The translations under genes were made by a program, and so were the position numbers. The notes beneath the pieces were generated by a model, which was not told the origin of the DNA, did not search any database, and was given only the letters and a program-made list of their open reading frames with translations. From Microglena sp. YARC (taxonomy: Eukaryota > Chlorophyta > Chlorophyceae > Chlamydomonadales > Chlamydomonadaceae): a stretch of DNA of 64,000 nt. The stretch is taken from contig CM039464.1 in the NCBI GenBank assembly GCA_022414725.1, forward strand, positions 49,095,499 through 49,159,498. Direction: 5' to 3'. Positions 20,327 to 29,472 of the stretch are shown piece by piece (the stretch's first letter is position 1; the number at the start of each line of letters is the position of its first letter).

Positions 20327-21229
20327 CACCCCTAGTCCTGCCTCTGTGTTGGGGAGGTGGAGTGCTCTTGTCGGAAAGGATCTAGGAAGGGAGCAGCAGA
20401 GTTTAACTGTTTTTAATACTGCTCTGTCAATGACATGAATGTCGGTTAGTGAGAAGGGAGCTACTATCATGGGGTATTTAATAGCTGCTCTGACAAATTG
20501 TGAGATTATTCGTAGACATTGGGTGGGGGTTGCCCTATTTTTAGCTTTAGTGAGGATACTCAAGCCTTTGTTGTGGATGGTTAATTGTATCTATAGTGTC
20601 ATGGGTATAACCCAAGCTGTGCATAATCCAGAGAAGTTTTTGGTGATCAATCATGTTGAAGGCAGAGCTAAAGTCAAAGTAGGCAGCATAAAGGTCCTGG
20701 TGGAAGAGGGCAGCATCCTCAATGTTGTGGAGTAGGGTCAAGAGTTGTCTATAGGTACTTTTGTCTTTTCTGAAACCCTATTGGCAGGCACTGAGAATGT
20801 GATTGGTTTCAGAGTAGGTAGTAATAATGTTGGTAACAAGAGAGGTCCAGAGTTTGGCTACAGCATTGTTAAGGCCTATTGGCCTGTAATTTTGAGGTAA
20901 GCAGGGATCTGATTTTTTGTAGAGCATGACTGTGTGGGAGATTTTCCAGCAGTCTGGTGTTTCTCCCAGGATCCATACTAGCTGCATGAGTTTGTGTATG
21001 GTGAGGTGCATTTCCTGTGGGAGGCACATAAGTAGTTCATTAGGTATGCCGTCTGGGCCTGTGGCTTTGTTAGTGGAGAGTTTCCTGATGCAGTCATCAT
21101 AGGTGGTTGAGGAGGAGAGATAGGTGTAAGGGGAGGCAGTGGTTTGTATGGAGTTGGCTGGAGTTTCAAGGTGGTATTTGTCTGTGTGTGTTTACCATGG
21201 AGGGGGAGTGGCATGTCGGGTATAATCAT
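20327..21229 (-). pseudogene. LINE reverse transcriptase fragment
   Basis: On the minus strand one reads PDCWKISHTVMLYKKSD, NYRPIGLNNAVAKLWTSLV (RT motif 1-2 region), then in another frame YAAYFDFSSAFNMIDHQKL (the FxDxxxAFD motif A region), and LPNTEAGLGV in the connector. The YADD-box region is not readable; the stretch between motif A and the connector appears shortened. Frameshifts break it. It belongs with 11758-15836 as one LINE copy interrupted by copia element 2. Confidence 0.65.
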
Positions 21230-21442
21230 CTAAGATGGGTGGTGTATGTGGGAGGTGACATAAGTTTACCCATGTGTTTGGTCAAAACTTCCAGGAGACC
21301 CTGGGGACTGGTGCTAAGTGTGTTTTTTGCAAACCCTTGTGGGCGTTGCAAGCATTTTTTGCGCTTTTTGCAATACAAAGCGCAGTTTTTTGTTTTCAAG
21401 TGCGCTAAAGCGCTGGCCAAGTTGGCCATTTTAAGTACCCTG

Positions 21443-22155
21443 CCCCCAATCCCTGGGACTCTTTAGACAAGAGTGCCGGGGGATCCACACATAAAAACAA
21501 CTTATCTGGGAGATGTAATCAGATTCGTGGAAATCATGGAATTCAAAGCTACCATAGCAGTGTCAAATTAATCAGAACCTAATCAAAGCCTGGAGGGCAA
21601 ACAAACTGTAGATCAGCATCAGGAACCAGAATCAATGAATTCAGTATGCATCACCACTACCTAGGCACAGCCTGCCTAGGCATTGATGCTGCTGACCAGA
21701 ACCAGATACAAATCCAGAACCAAGCCCAAATCTGGGTGGTAGAGAAAACTTGTGACCATTAACAGATTGAAAACAGAACAGATAATTACAGGGAAGGCAT
21801 CCACAGGACAGGTTGAGGCTGTTATAGTTCGGCTTTCACGCCGTCTCTAGAGTGACATAGAGCACGCAGGTCTCAGTCCCTAACTCCCTATCGTGCTCCC
21901 TGCAGTGCCGTTGCCAGCTTGGGCACGTGCACTGTCATGCAGTACTCGAATGTACTGCCGTCTTCTCTCTTCATCAATCCGCTCATGCGCCGATTGATCA
22001 TCTTGTATAGCTTTCAGCTATCTATCTCCCGTGTCTCTGCATTCTCAATACTCCGAACACAATAGAGGCTAGGTGTAAGAAATCTATAAATATAGTGTAA
22101 GAGGGGTCAGCAAACTCAGTTTGCTAACTCATCCTACATTTCAAAATGTTCAGTA
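21443..22155. other. spacer, no gene seen
   Basis: Apart from the 8-bp MITE flank at 21443-21450, no coding region, repeat family member or RNA gene was recognised. Confidence 0.4.
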
Positions 22156-22169
22156 GTGATCCAAAGACT

Positions 22170-22271
22170 ATTGAAATTGAAATTGAAATTGTTACATCCG
22201 TGTAGAACCGTTACTCACAGGACGTGAAGTTAAGGACACCATAGCGTAAGCCGGAGCTAGCTATAGTCACC
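22170..22271 (-). mobile_element. 102-bp LINE-3'-end retroposon
   Basis: Flanked by GTGATCCAAAGACT at 22156-22169 and 22272-22285, a perfect 14-bp duplication. On the minus strand it starts GTGACTATAGCTCCGG and ends in (ATTTCA)n. The body equals the last bases of the LINE 3' UTR at 11758-11860. It is either a very short 5'-truncated LINE copy or a SINE sharing the LINE tail. Confidence 0.75.
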
Positions 22272-22358
22272 GTGATCCAAAGACTTTAGATACATCGAGT
22301 ATCACTATAGAATTAAAGTATCCTAAAGGGTTCATTACGAAAACAATGGTCAAGAAAT

Positions 22359-22877
22359 CTAGGTCCCCTGCCTAGGGGGGACTTTTTCCAGGTAGAATCC
22401 ATCTGCCTTGAGCAGGCCAGTATATCGGCAGAGGAACTCATCAAAGGATCCTGGGGTGCTTGGCAGGGAAGGCGGGAAAGACATGATCAGTTGGTAGACC
22501 ACTTCAGTCCATGGCATCAAGAAGTCATCGAGGTGGAGTAGTAGTAGGACAGGTCCCTTTGATGCACCAGGGCTCATGAGGAGGTTGGGGTGAAGAGTGA
22601 TGGCTGTAACATGAGCATCTACCATTGCTGACTGGAAGCTAATGGTCCATTGGTGGGCTGGGGCATCGGTTTGTGTGCGGACCAGATCTGCAAGCTTCTG
22701 AAGGTGTTTGATGAGAGGTAGACATACATCATGTGGGTCAGTGGGCAGGTCAGCTTCATAATCAGATGAGAAGTTCTCAAAGTTCATCAAACCAACAGGT
22801 GGTTTAACCGCCAGATGAACTAACCGACTAGCAGTTGAAAGGACACGGCACCTGTAGCAGGTAGCTTCGCGTGTCAC
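22359..22877 (-). CDS. unrecognised 172-residue open frame
   Basis: An uninterrupted minus-strand frame. Its first 30 or so residues lie in a repeat shared with 8205-8315, so the natural start is unlikely to be the first ATG. The remaining part reads like globular protein (LIKHLQKLADLVRTQTDAPAH, VLLLLHLDDFLMPW, FDEFLCRYTGLLKADGFYLEK). No family was recognised. It could be a transposon fragment or a spurious frame. Confidence 0.22.
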   Translation of the reverse strand: MTREATCYRCRVLSTASRLVHLAVKPPVGLMNFENFSSDYEADLPTDPHDVCLPLIKHLQKLADLVRTQTDAPAHQWTISFQSAMVDAHVTAITLHPNLLMSPGASKGPVLLLLHLDDFLMPWTEVVYQLIMSFPPSLPSTPGSFDEFLCRYTGLLKADGFYLEKVPPRQGT

Positions 22878-23030
22878 ATGCTACGGCATATAAGCCGTAG
22901 CATAACAGGAGGGGCTAAACAGAGAAACCACTCATGAACCGAATCCCAAACAATCGTTTTACAGACTGAGGCCCTGAGTTCGTGCTACAGTGATCAATTA
23001 ATTGTGTGATTCTCATCGCACTTTTTAAAA
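22800..23030. repeat. two dispersed repeat blocks
   Basis: 22800-22908 matches 8205-8315. 22908-23030 (GGGGCTAAACAGAG, CCCAAACAATCGTTTTAC, CCTGAGTTCGTGCTACAGTGATC) matches 55980-56080 and 58795-58885. Read on the minus strand, the second block has TAGCACGAACTCAGGGC and, about 45 bases on, GGGATTCGGTTC, a weak resemblance to pol III A and B boxes. Confidence 0.5.
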
Positions 23031-23500
23031 TTGTATATCCTGCCTGCAGATGATAGTAAGCAAGTAGAAGGCTGACAGACCATCTAATCAAACAATTACA
23101 ATTTTGATTACGGCAAGGCAGCGCAGAAGTGCAAGTTGGGTGGAGCCCCCCTTCTGGGGAGCGGGACCGCGAAAGCCCCCAGAGTCAGCACGTTGTTCGG
23201 TTGTATGTAGGCAAGGCACCTTGCCCCTAACTACTGTCCTCTGGCCCTGTCGTAAACCCGTTCACGGAGGACTGTTTAAGTTTGAGTCTACTAATGACTA
23301 CTGAATTCGATATTCCCTCTTTATTTTCTCTTCAGCTCCACAGGCACTCATCATCGCTATACAAATCAGTTAAATGATTGATATGCTGCTCATGGAGTCC
23401 AAAATATCATGCGGGGAGGTGTTTTGCCCTTATGTTTTCTTATTGCCCTTTGTTTGACCCACTGATCCTGCAGTTTGAAAAATTATCTTTGGATTGTTCG

Positions 23501-23547
23501 GGTTGTAAGACTAGAAACAGACAACGTTGATTTCTAGTCTTACAACC
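23501..23547. repeat. perfect 17-bp hairpin
   Basis: GGTTGTAAGACTAGAAA (23501-23517) and its exact reverse complement (23531-23547) enclose 13 bases. No poly(T) or coding context shows it to be a terminator, and no target duplication was found. Function unknown. Confidence 0.8.
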
Positions 23548-23687
23548 CTCTCTTGTGACGATACCTCACATTTTAGCGGTTCCCTTTTTCTAGCTATTGT
23601 TTCACTTCCAAACCCTCAGTCATCATCTATTCAGAAGCGCGCGGTCTAGGCACACTATTGTCGCCTTATGGTAGCTCGTATAAGCTT

Positions 23688-23810
23688 CACCTCATGCCCT
23701 TCACCCACACTACAGCCACCTAATGACAGGTGACCCGCCCATGGTTCACCTAATGCCGGTCACCCGCACTACAGCCACCTAACGACAGGTGACCTGCCCA
23801 TGGTCAGATC
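23688..23810. repeat. two-copy ~60-bp tandem repeat
   Basis: The unit TTCACC(T/C)AATGCC...ACTACAGCCACCTAA...GACAGGTGACC...GCCCATGG occurs twice with small changes. Non-coding. Confidence 0.7.
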
Positions 23811-23926
23811 TCCTGGCCGGTAAACCTCTCAGGTTCTTGCAGCTACCTTGACCGGTGACTGCTGTGTTTGCTAGCTGTCACCCACAAGAGGCAACATCTG
23901 ACTTGCTTCCCAATCGGGACCCCATG

Positions 23927-24034
23927 GTAGTGGATTTCACCGAATTTAGTTTCGCCTTCAAATTGCTTAGTTTTCGTCCCCTCTGTCCGCCTACCAAATT
24001 GAAGGTGAAACAAACTTTCGATGAAATCCACTAC
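23927..24034. mobile_element. 108-bp foldback MITE
   Basis: GTAGTGGATTTCACCGAA at the left is mirrored by TTTCGATGAAATCCACTAC at the right, and the arms pair imperfectly for about 38 bp. The flanks share ATG (23924-23926 and 24035-24037), a possible 3-bp duplication. No coding capacity. A 136-residue frame across it is not considered real. Confidence 0.55.
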
Positions 24035-24194
24035 ATGACATGCCGGTTATTGTTTTCCATAGGATATACCTCGGGATATACTCCCATTTTTGCGCCACCC
24101 TACACACAGGCACAAGCAATTTTATATTCACAGGTGCAGTGCCCGCCAGATGAATATTGCTTTCGGACTTGGAACACCCGACCTATAGTTTGCA

Positions 24195-24392
24195 TCAGTA
24201 TAATTAATGAATGCATCGGAACAGCCTTGTACTTGTCCTACTTTGGCCTGAATGAGACAGTATAATTAATTAATGAATCAGAACAGCCCGGTACTGGTCC
24301 TAATTTAGCCTGACTGAGACAGTTTAATTAATAATGGAATTGGAACAGCTCTGTACCATTGGTCCTAATTTGGCCTGACTGAGACTGTAATA
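24195..24392. repeat. three-copy ~63-bp minisatellite
   Basis: The unit TAATTAATGAAT...GGAACAGCC(T/C)...TACT(T/G)GTCCTA...TT(T/A)GCCTGA(A/C)TGAGACAG is repeated three times with drift. Non-coding. Confidence 0.75.
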
Positions 24393-25072
24393 CACGAAAT
24401 CAATCAATTGTAAAAGCCCTCCCCCACCCCCACCCACCCCCTTTAAATGGACTGTATCTCAACTTGAATGTCTGTAGTGAGTAACCCTGCCCTTAGCGCT
24501 GCCTTTCTCTATATTGAGTAACCCTGCCTGTTTGAGTCAGGAGGTACCACCCAATCCGACTCTCCGGTATTATCACCTAGTAGCAGCGTAAGCAACCCAT
24601 CGGACTTTATCTTGTTTAATCAAACTTGTAGGGTCGGGCCGACATATAAACGTATAATATACGTTTATACTTATACATACACCGATTTGTCCCCTCTCGA
24701 CTCGACCTTGTATACGTCGTATAAAAACGTATACTTTTGTGTTCCTTGCTTCTTGTAGACGATGGGGCAGAGGCACGAGAGGCAATGTCACTGTATTTAC
24801 AACAAGTGATAAGATAGCAGGAAGAAGATCTCCCTGCATTAATAGCGACTAGAGAAGGCGGCACTAGGGCCCGCCACTATATAACGGACCTAGCTGGTGG
24901 TAGGTCACCACCAGCGGCTGGCCTGCGGCCCAGGGTATGTAACCTGGCCGGGCACACGCGTATCCGAGGTTAGTATGGTACGACCAGTAAGGCGTACCAT
25001 AACATGTACTCTGTACTTCGGAAAGTACAGCACGCATCCCGGACAGTGATATTCCGAAGGATTTGGGCATAG
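24393..25072. other. spacer, no gene seen
   Basis: It holds a C-rich run at about 24421-24440 and a TATACGTTTATAC palindromic patch near 24650. Short open frames here have no recognisable features. Confidence 0.35.
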
Positions 25073-25265
25073 ACATTAAAAATCGGGCGCCCGATGCCCA
25101 GGTGTAGCATTTTACAAGATGGAAACATTAAAAATCGTGGCGCCCGATGCCCAGGTGTAACATTTTACAACATGGAAAGATTAAAAATCGTGGCGCGCGA
25201 TGCCCAGGTGTAGCATTTGGGAACCTGGAAACATTACTCACACGTTGGGGCGCGATGGACCAAAA
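25073..25265. repeat. 52/53-bp tandem repeat
   Basis: Three full units and a partial one start at 25073, 25125, 25178 and 25231. The core is ATTAAAAATCG(T/G)G...GCGCCCGATGCCCAGGTGTA and CATTTTACAA. Non-coding. Confidence 0.8.
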
Positions 25266-25311
25266 TGGGAATAAACATAAAAAATCGTGCGTGCGCGATA
25301 TATCGTGGTTA

Positions 25312-25414
25312 ATTGAAATTGAAATTGAAATTGTTACATCCGTGTAATACAGTTACTCACAGGACGTGAAGTTAAGGACACCATAGCATAAGCCGGAGCT
25401 AGGTATAGTCACGG
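25312..25414 (-). mobile_element. 103-bp LINE-3'-end retroposon
   Basis: The same short element as at 22170-22271, with the same 5' end (GTGACTATA on the minus strand) and a (TTTCAA)n tail. It is flanked by ATATCGTGGTTA at 25300-25311 and 25415-25426. Confidence 0.75.
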
Positions 25415-25644
25415 ATATCGTGGTTAGGAATATTGCTGATCCCGGTACTTATCGTTCTTGGTTTTCATTCCATTTTTGATTTAGATAGCTCATTGGAAAG
25501 CTATTGACAATTTTTTTGCTATTTATTTTATATTTATTTTGCCTACAGTTTGATTTAGATAGCCAGGATGGCCCACATATCAGAGCGCCACCTAGCCTTC
25601 CATTTCACAAGCTGTGCTCCTACGAGGGCTTAAATAATTGATGG

Positions 25645-25832
25645 CAGGGTACTTCCGTTGACCAAATTGGCCAGCACTTAAGCGCACTTGAAAAAAACTG
25701 CGTTTTGTAGTGCAAAAGCGCAAAAAATACTAGTTGCGCCCACAGGGGGTTGCAAAAGCTGCGCGAAACGCGCAATGGGGCTCAAATAGGCTGCGCGCCA
25801 GCGCGCAAAAGCGCGCGCTTGGAAGTACCCTG
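25645..25832. mobile_element. intact 188-bp hAT-type MITE
   Basis: A perfect 12-bp inverted repeat, CAGGGTACTTCC and GGAAGTACCCTG, and a perfect 8-bp target duplication, ATTGATGG, at 25637-25644 and 25833-25840. CAGGG ends with 8-bp duplications are typical of hAT elements. The interior is rich in GCGC and poly(A/T) hairpin-like sequence with no coding capacity. Relatives are at 1848-1980 and 8328/21442. Confidence 0.82.
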
Positions 25833-25840
25833 ATTGATGG

Positions 25841-26387
25841 TGCAAGCCGTGTGCAATGTGAACATGGACAAATATTGCAATATAGTTATGTACTAATATT
25901 GTTATACACTTATACAGTTATATAATGGACCAACTGGCATTTAATGACTCCCTTAAATTGGCACAGCGCTCCTTGATCGACGCGCTTTCTGGTCGTGATT
26001 CCTTTTTTCTGAGAGTTGGACAACCTTAGCTTGCCAGATTATTTTTCCTGGGAGTTGACATGTGATGCCAATGAAATTAGCAATGTGGCAATACCTTTAA
26101 ACCCATGTAAAAGCATTTTCTCCAGAAGTGTAAAAATGTACATACGTTTTAGTACGTTTATATGCATACGTTTTATACGTTTATATGCATACGTTTATAC
26201 GGCTTATAAAAATAAAAATATACGCTTGCTTCCAAACCCTACAAACTTGCTAATTATTTAGACTCGTTTCTACCCTTCATCATTATACTACCCCACCCAC
26301 CCACACATACACAGACCTCTACTCACCCCTTCTGCAACAACATGTAGAACCATGGTGACACTGGTAGAGCTCATACCATAGATCCAG
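25841..26387. other. spacer, no gene seen
   Basis: It contains short repeats of ACGTTTATATGCAT at about 26150-26205. Nothing else could be supported. Confidence 0.35.

Positions 26388-26434
<47 letters not shown>
26388..26434 (+). repeat. poly(C) tract, 47 bases
   Basis: An uninterrupted C run. Its length should be treated as approximate. Confidence 0.9.
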
Positions 26435-27695
26435 ATGCTGCTTGCCCAGGGGCCTTGATCTGACCGAGGGCAGGGGCAGTAAAATGGCTCAGACCTTGCA
26501 TGCAGCTTCGATACTGCAGGACCTCGTGGGCTGCATGCTGCGTCTGTATGCCTCTGAATTGGTTAAATGTGGCTAGGAGGATCTCAGACCTCGACTTCAA
26601 CATTGGCTGTGAGAAAGCGAACAGTTTCATCAGAAATGTCCTTCGCTTAGACCACACAGCAGCTAGCGGGCGCAGCTAATCATTCCTCGGCAATTGGAGA
26701 AAGCGACTCGCGGAAATTGGAGCAAGAACAGTCGACATGGTCGGGGCCGACCAACATAAGCGTGAGCCGTCAGATTATCAGAAGGTTAGGCTGTCACAGG
26801 GGCTGTCCAGCCTGACAGTTGGGGGACCTGCTGACCAGCCTGGCAGTTGGGGGACCTGCTGACCAGCCTGGCAGTTCGGGGACCAGCTGCAGTTGTGCAA
26901 CCTGGCAGTTTGGGGGTCGGACAATCGCAAGGCAATTTTGGTCGCTAGATGAGAGCTTGTTGCCAAGCCACCCAGCCACTCCACTTCGCGGTAACGCCAT
27001 TCGTTCGTGTTTTCGTGATCCTTCCCCTCTTCCCCCACCCGACCACTATTCAATGTAGATATGCGATGCTCCAACCTACGATGCCCCAACTCAAGCAAGC
27101 TGCGCCAATCCTGCGATTTTCTGACAGGGGTAGAAGTATTTATGTCAAAGCGCGCAAGATGAATGAAGCCCAAGCCGACATGAGCCTGGTGCTGTGAAAA
27201 AACCCTCCGACATGAACCTCCGACATACATGCGTATCTGATCCGGGCCTGCCCGGGCGTAACTGATAGACTGTAGTCGACAATAGTGTCTGTCGTAAGAG
27301 GGAGCGGATGAAGCAGGGACCTGACAAGGTGCCAATGGGATAATGGCAAAGGTGTTACATCTCTGGTGTAGAAGGTATCGTAACATAGAGAGTGGAGCCT
27401 ATTCATATAATCATAGGCATGAACAAGATAGGATAGGAAACTACGACAGTGGGACGCGGCACCGTAGCACAGAGTTCCGGCACACGTCAGTCGGTCAGTA
27501 ACCGCCGTAGTCAGTAACCGCCGCAGTACTCACAGTCAGTTGGTCAGTAACCGCCGCTCATAATAACCGACCCGCGACCCTCACAATAACCGACAGTCTG
27601 AAATATAAACCACGTCACCTCCAAACTACGCCAGAATCACTCCTCCAAATTCTGATTCATACACTCCCCATTCTTCTTCCCAGCCTTCTTTGACC
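26435..27695 (+). other. 5' flank of BACK gene B
   Basis: From about 26785 it resembles the gene A flank, with three copies of a GGGGACCTGCTGACCAGCC-type unit (about 26812-26900). The GTCAGTAACCGCCG phrase is repeated at 27490-27555. The leader CCAGCCTTCTTTGACC before the ATG parallels gene A. No exon was recognised in 26435-26780. Confidence 0.3.
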
Positions 27696-27816
27696 ATGGA
27701 ACCGCACCAAGACACCATCCCCTTATTGCATTGCGTCTATCAGACACGCGATCTAGTGATAGCAGTCAGTTGCTGCGCATCTGCAAAGGCAGTATCAAAG
27801 CTCTTGCATGCACAGG
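27696..27816 (+). CDS. BACK gene B, exon 1
   Basis: The start ATGGAACCGCACC aligns with ATGCAACCGCACC of gene A. The exon reads PLLHCVYQTRDLVIAVS, then SKLLHAQG, and ends AGG|GTAAGT. Its 121 nt leave one base, the same phase as the 130-nt exon 1 of gene A. The next homologous exon is 9.7 kb away (37543) because intron 1 took in a foldback repeat, a SMART element and a LINE. Gene C has no copy of exon 1, since it lies outside the duplicated segment. Confidence 0.6.
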
Positions 27817-28014
27817 GTAAGTGGCCAATTCAAACATCGCACCTACCCCACCTCCCGGCTCCCGATTCCGTCGCTTCCTTTCAGCCCCATGCCATTGACC
27901 GTCCACTATCAACCAGCCCCGTGTCATTGACCGTCCACTGCGGAGCCCCCCCTTCTGGGGGACGAGAGCCCCCCCAGTCACCCCGTTGTCCAGGGGCCCC
28001 TGCCGTTGTCCGTT

Positions 28015-28445
28015 TGTTCAACCGACCGACCGACTTAACAGGTTATATGCGACGCGAAGCTAATGGCGTAGTGTTCGCGACGGATCGACAGGTAGCAATG
28101 GAAGCGAGTTAGTTACGAGACCGTTGGCTGACGTGTCAGGCTTCGTCTCGGTCAGACGCAGACGGTCGCGGTCGGTCGGTCGGTCGGTCGGACGGACAAA
28201 TGGGTAACACTGGAGCCGACTTGAGCCCCTCTTCAAGGGGGCGGGAGCCCCTAGGGTTATCAATTTGTCCGTCTGTGTGACCGTCTGACCGTGGTCATGA
28301 CCGTCTGATCGAGATGAAGCCTGACACGTCGGCCAACGGTCTCATGACTAACAGGCTTCCGTTGCCACCTGTCGCTCCGTTGCGAACACTCTCAGACATT
28401 TTTTAGCGCCGCTTGCAACGCTGCATATATAGGGCTTTCTTGGGT
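28015..28445. mobile_element. foldback repeat with ~150-bp arms
   Basis: The left arm (TTATATGCGACGCGAAGC, GTGTTCGCGACGGATCGACAG, GAGACCGTTGGCTGACG) is mirrored by the right arm (CGTCGGCCAACGGTCTC, CTGTCGCTCCGTTGCGAAC, GCAACGCTGCATATATAG). The centre has (GGTC)n and a GAGCCCCTCTTCAAGGGGGCGGG hairpin. Related single arms lie at 55340-55475 and 56860-56990. Long arms suggest a foldback or Mutator-like non-autonomous element. Exact ends are unresolved; the insertion relative to gene A spans roughly 27936-28630. Confidence 0.6.
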
Positions 28446-28862
28446 TTCATGGTTACCATCGACTTCACTACCCTATCGGGCAGCTCGCCGATGTACTGCC
28501 AAAGTACCACCTTATAATCTTTGCCTACAGGCACCTAAGCGGCCTTTGACTCCAAGTGGAGCAGTGCTGCTCTATCGGGCAGCCTCGCCGACGTACTGCT
28601 TTAGGTACCTTCAGTTCCTATCACTGTAACCATCTTCTACTTGTTTTTATGAGCTCATCATCTAGAAGCGTGGTTTGAGGTACCCCCCTTGTTGTTGTGC
28701 GCTGTGGTGTGGCCTTGTCTCGAGTCCTAACCATTGACAATAGTACAACACAACCATATCACGTCACAATTGCTCACCCCTCGTTCGAATCCCCACTCCA
28801 CCATTGCACCAAGCTATCGAGTCCTTTCCTCCAGAATTGTGGGTAGATGCGGGTGGAGGTAT

Positions 28863-29181
28863 TGTGGTGTATGAGGAAAACGTGTTGTCCGATTGGGGAA
28901 TCTTATGGTTATATCCGTATGATACACCACAACTCACCCCCCTTTCGAAGGTCCGACGCCCACCTCCTGTCTGAGATGTGCACGTCCGGCCGAGCCGGCC
29001 CCCTCCTAGCGAAGGTTTCCAACATGCGCCAGCCCGGGATCTAACCCGCGTGGTACTGGTGAAGGTCCCAACTTCCGTCCAGCCGACCCACTCGACCAAG
29101 CTCGAAACCAAATGTGGTGTATGAGGAAAACGTGTTGTCCGATTGGGGAATCTTATGGTTATATCCGTATGATACACCACA
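28863..29181 (-). mobile_element. 319-bp SMART/TRIM-like miniature LTR element
   Basis: Two identical 69-bp direct repeats (28863-28931 and 29113-29181), each with TG...CA ends (TGTGGTGTAT...ATACACCACA), enclose 181 bp. The target duplication is GGTAT (28858-28862 and 29182-29186), and gene A keeps the empty site AGGTATCGCAGAGG near 736. On the minus strand the interior ends with the purine run GAAAGGGGGGTGAG next to the repeat, like a polypurine tract. No coding domains. The primer site (TTTGGTTTCGAGC) is only suggestive. Confidence 0.75.
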
Positions 29182-29472
29182 GGTATCGCAGAGATCGTAA
29201 AAAAAAAAAAAAAAACTTCCTCGCATTCCTTCCTCGCACCTTTCTTCGTACTATTCTTTCCTCTCTCTCGCATTCCATCCTCGCATTCCGTCCTCGCACC
29301 TTTCTTTGCACTATCAGATCTGAAAATTTTCTTCCGCATATCGTGTTCTTGCCCTGCACTGCCTCTCCGCAGTGCCCTTAGCCGTATCCATAGTCCGCAT
29401 CTGGTGTTACTCTCACAGCCTTGATCCCGCAACCTCGCTTTTACAACCTTGTAATCGCAACCTTGCCCTCCC

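Larger units (their letters stand above)
11758..21322 (-). mobile_element. minus-strand LINE with RT, RNase H, zinc finger and RLE-like region
   Basis: Flanked by TTTTTTGCAAA at 11747-11757 and 21323-21333, an 11-bp target duplication inside the MITE. The 3' end (low coordinate) carries a (TTTCAA)n tail. Reading 5' to 3' on the minus strand it has an RT fragment (21229 down to about 20450), a connector, [copia element 2], about 2.5 kb of poorly recognisable coding sequence, RNase H, a CCHC-type finger, a C-terminal restriction-like endonuclease candidate and a 3' UTR. No AP-endonuclease is seen, so the copy is 5'-truncated. RNase H with a restriction-like endonuclease points to the Dualen/RandI group. 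Several frameshifts make it a dead copy. Confidence 0.62.
8328..21442. mobile_element. hAT-type MITE split by nested retrotransposons
   Basis: The left piece (8328-8402, CAGGATAATTC, AAAGCGCGCGCTTTTG) and right piece (21323-21442, ending TTAAGTACCCTG) together match the reverse complement of the intact MITE at 25645-25832. Flanks CCCCCAAC (8320-8327) and CCCCCAAT (21443-21450) agree at 7 of 8 bases, as expected for the 8-bp duplication of hAT elements. Everything between, about 13 kb, is later insertion. Confidence 0.65.

Noticed and set aside
23927..24034. CACTA-type transposon
   Set aside because: The ends read GTAGTG...CACTAC, the reverse of CACTA termini, and the 3-bp flank match is weak.
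23855..24265. 136-codon open frame
   Set aside because: It crosses the foldback MITE and the following minisatellite, so it is a chance frame.
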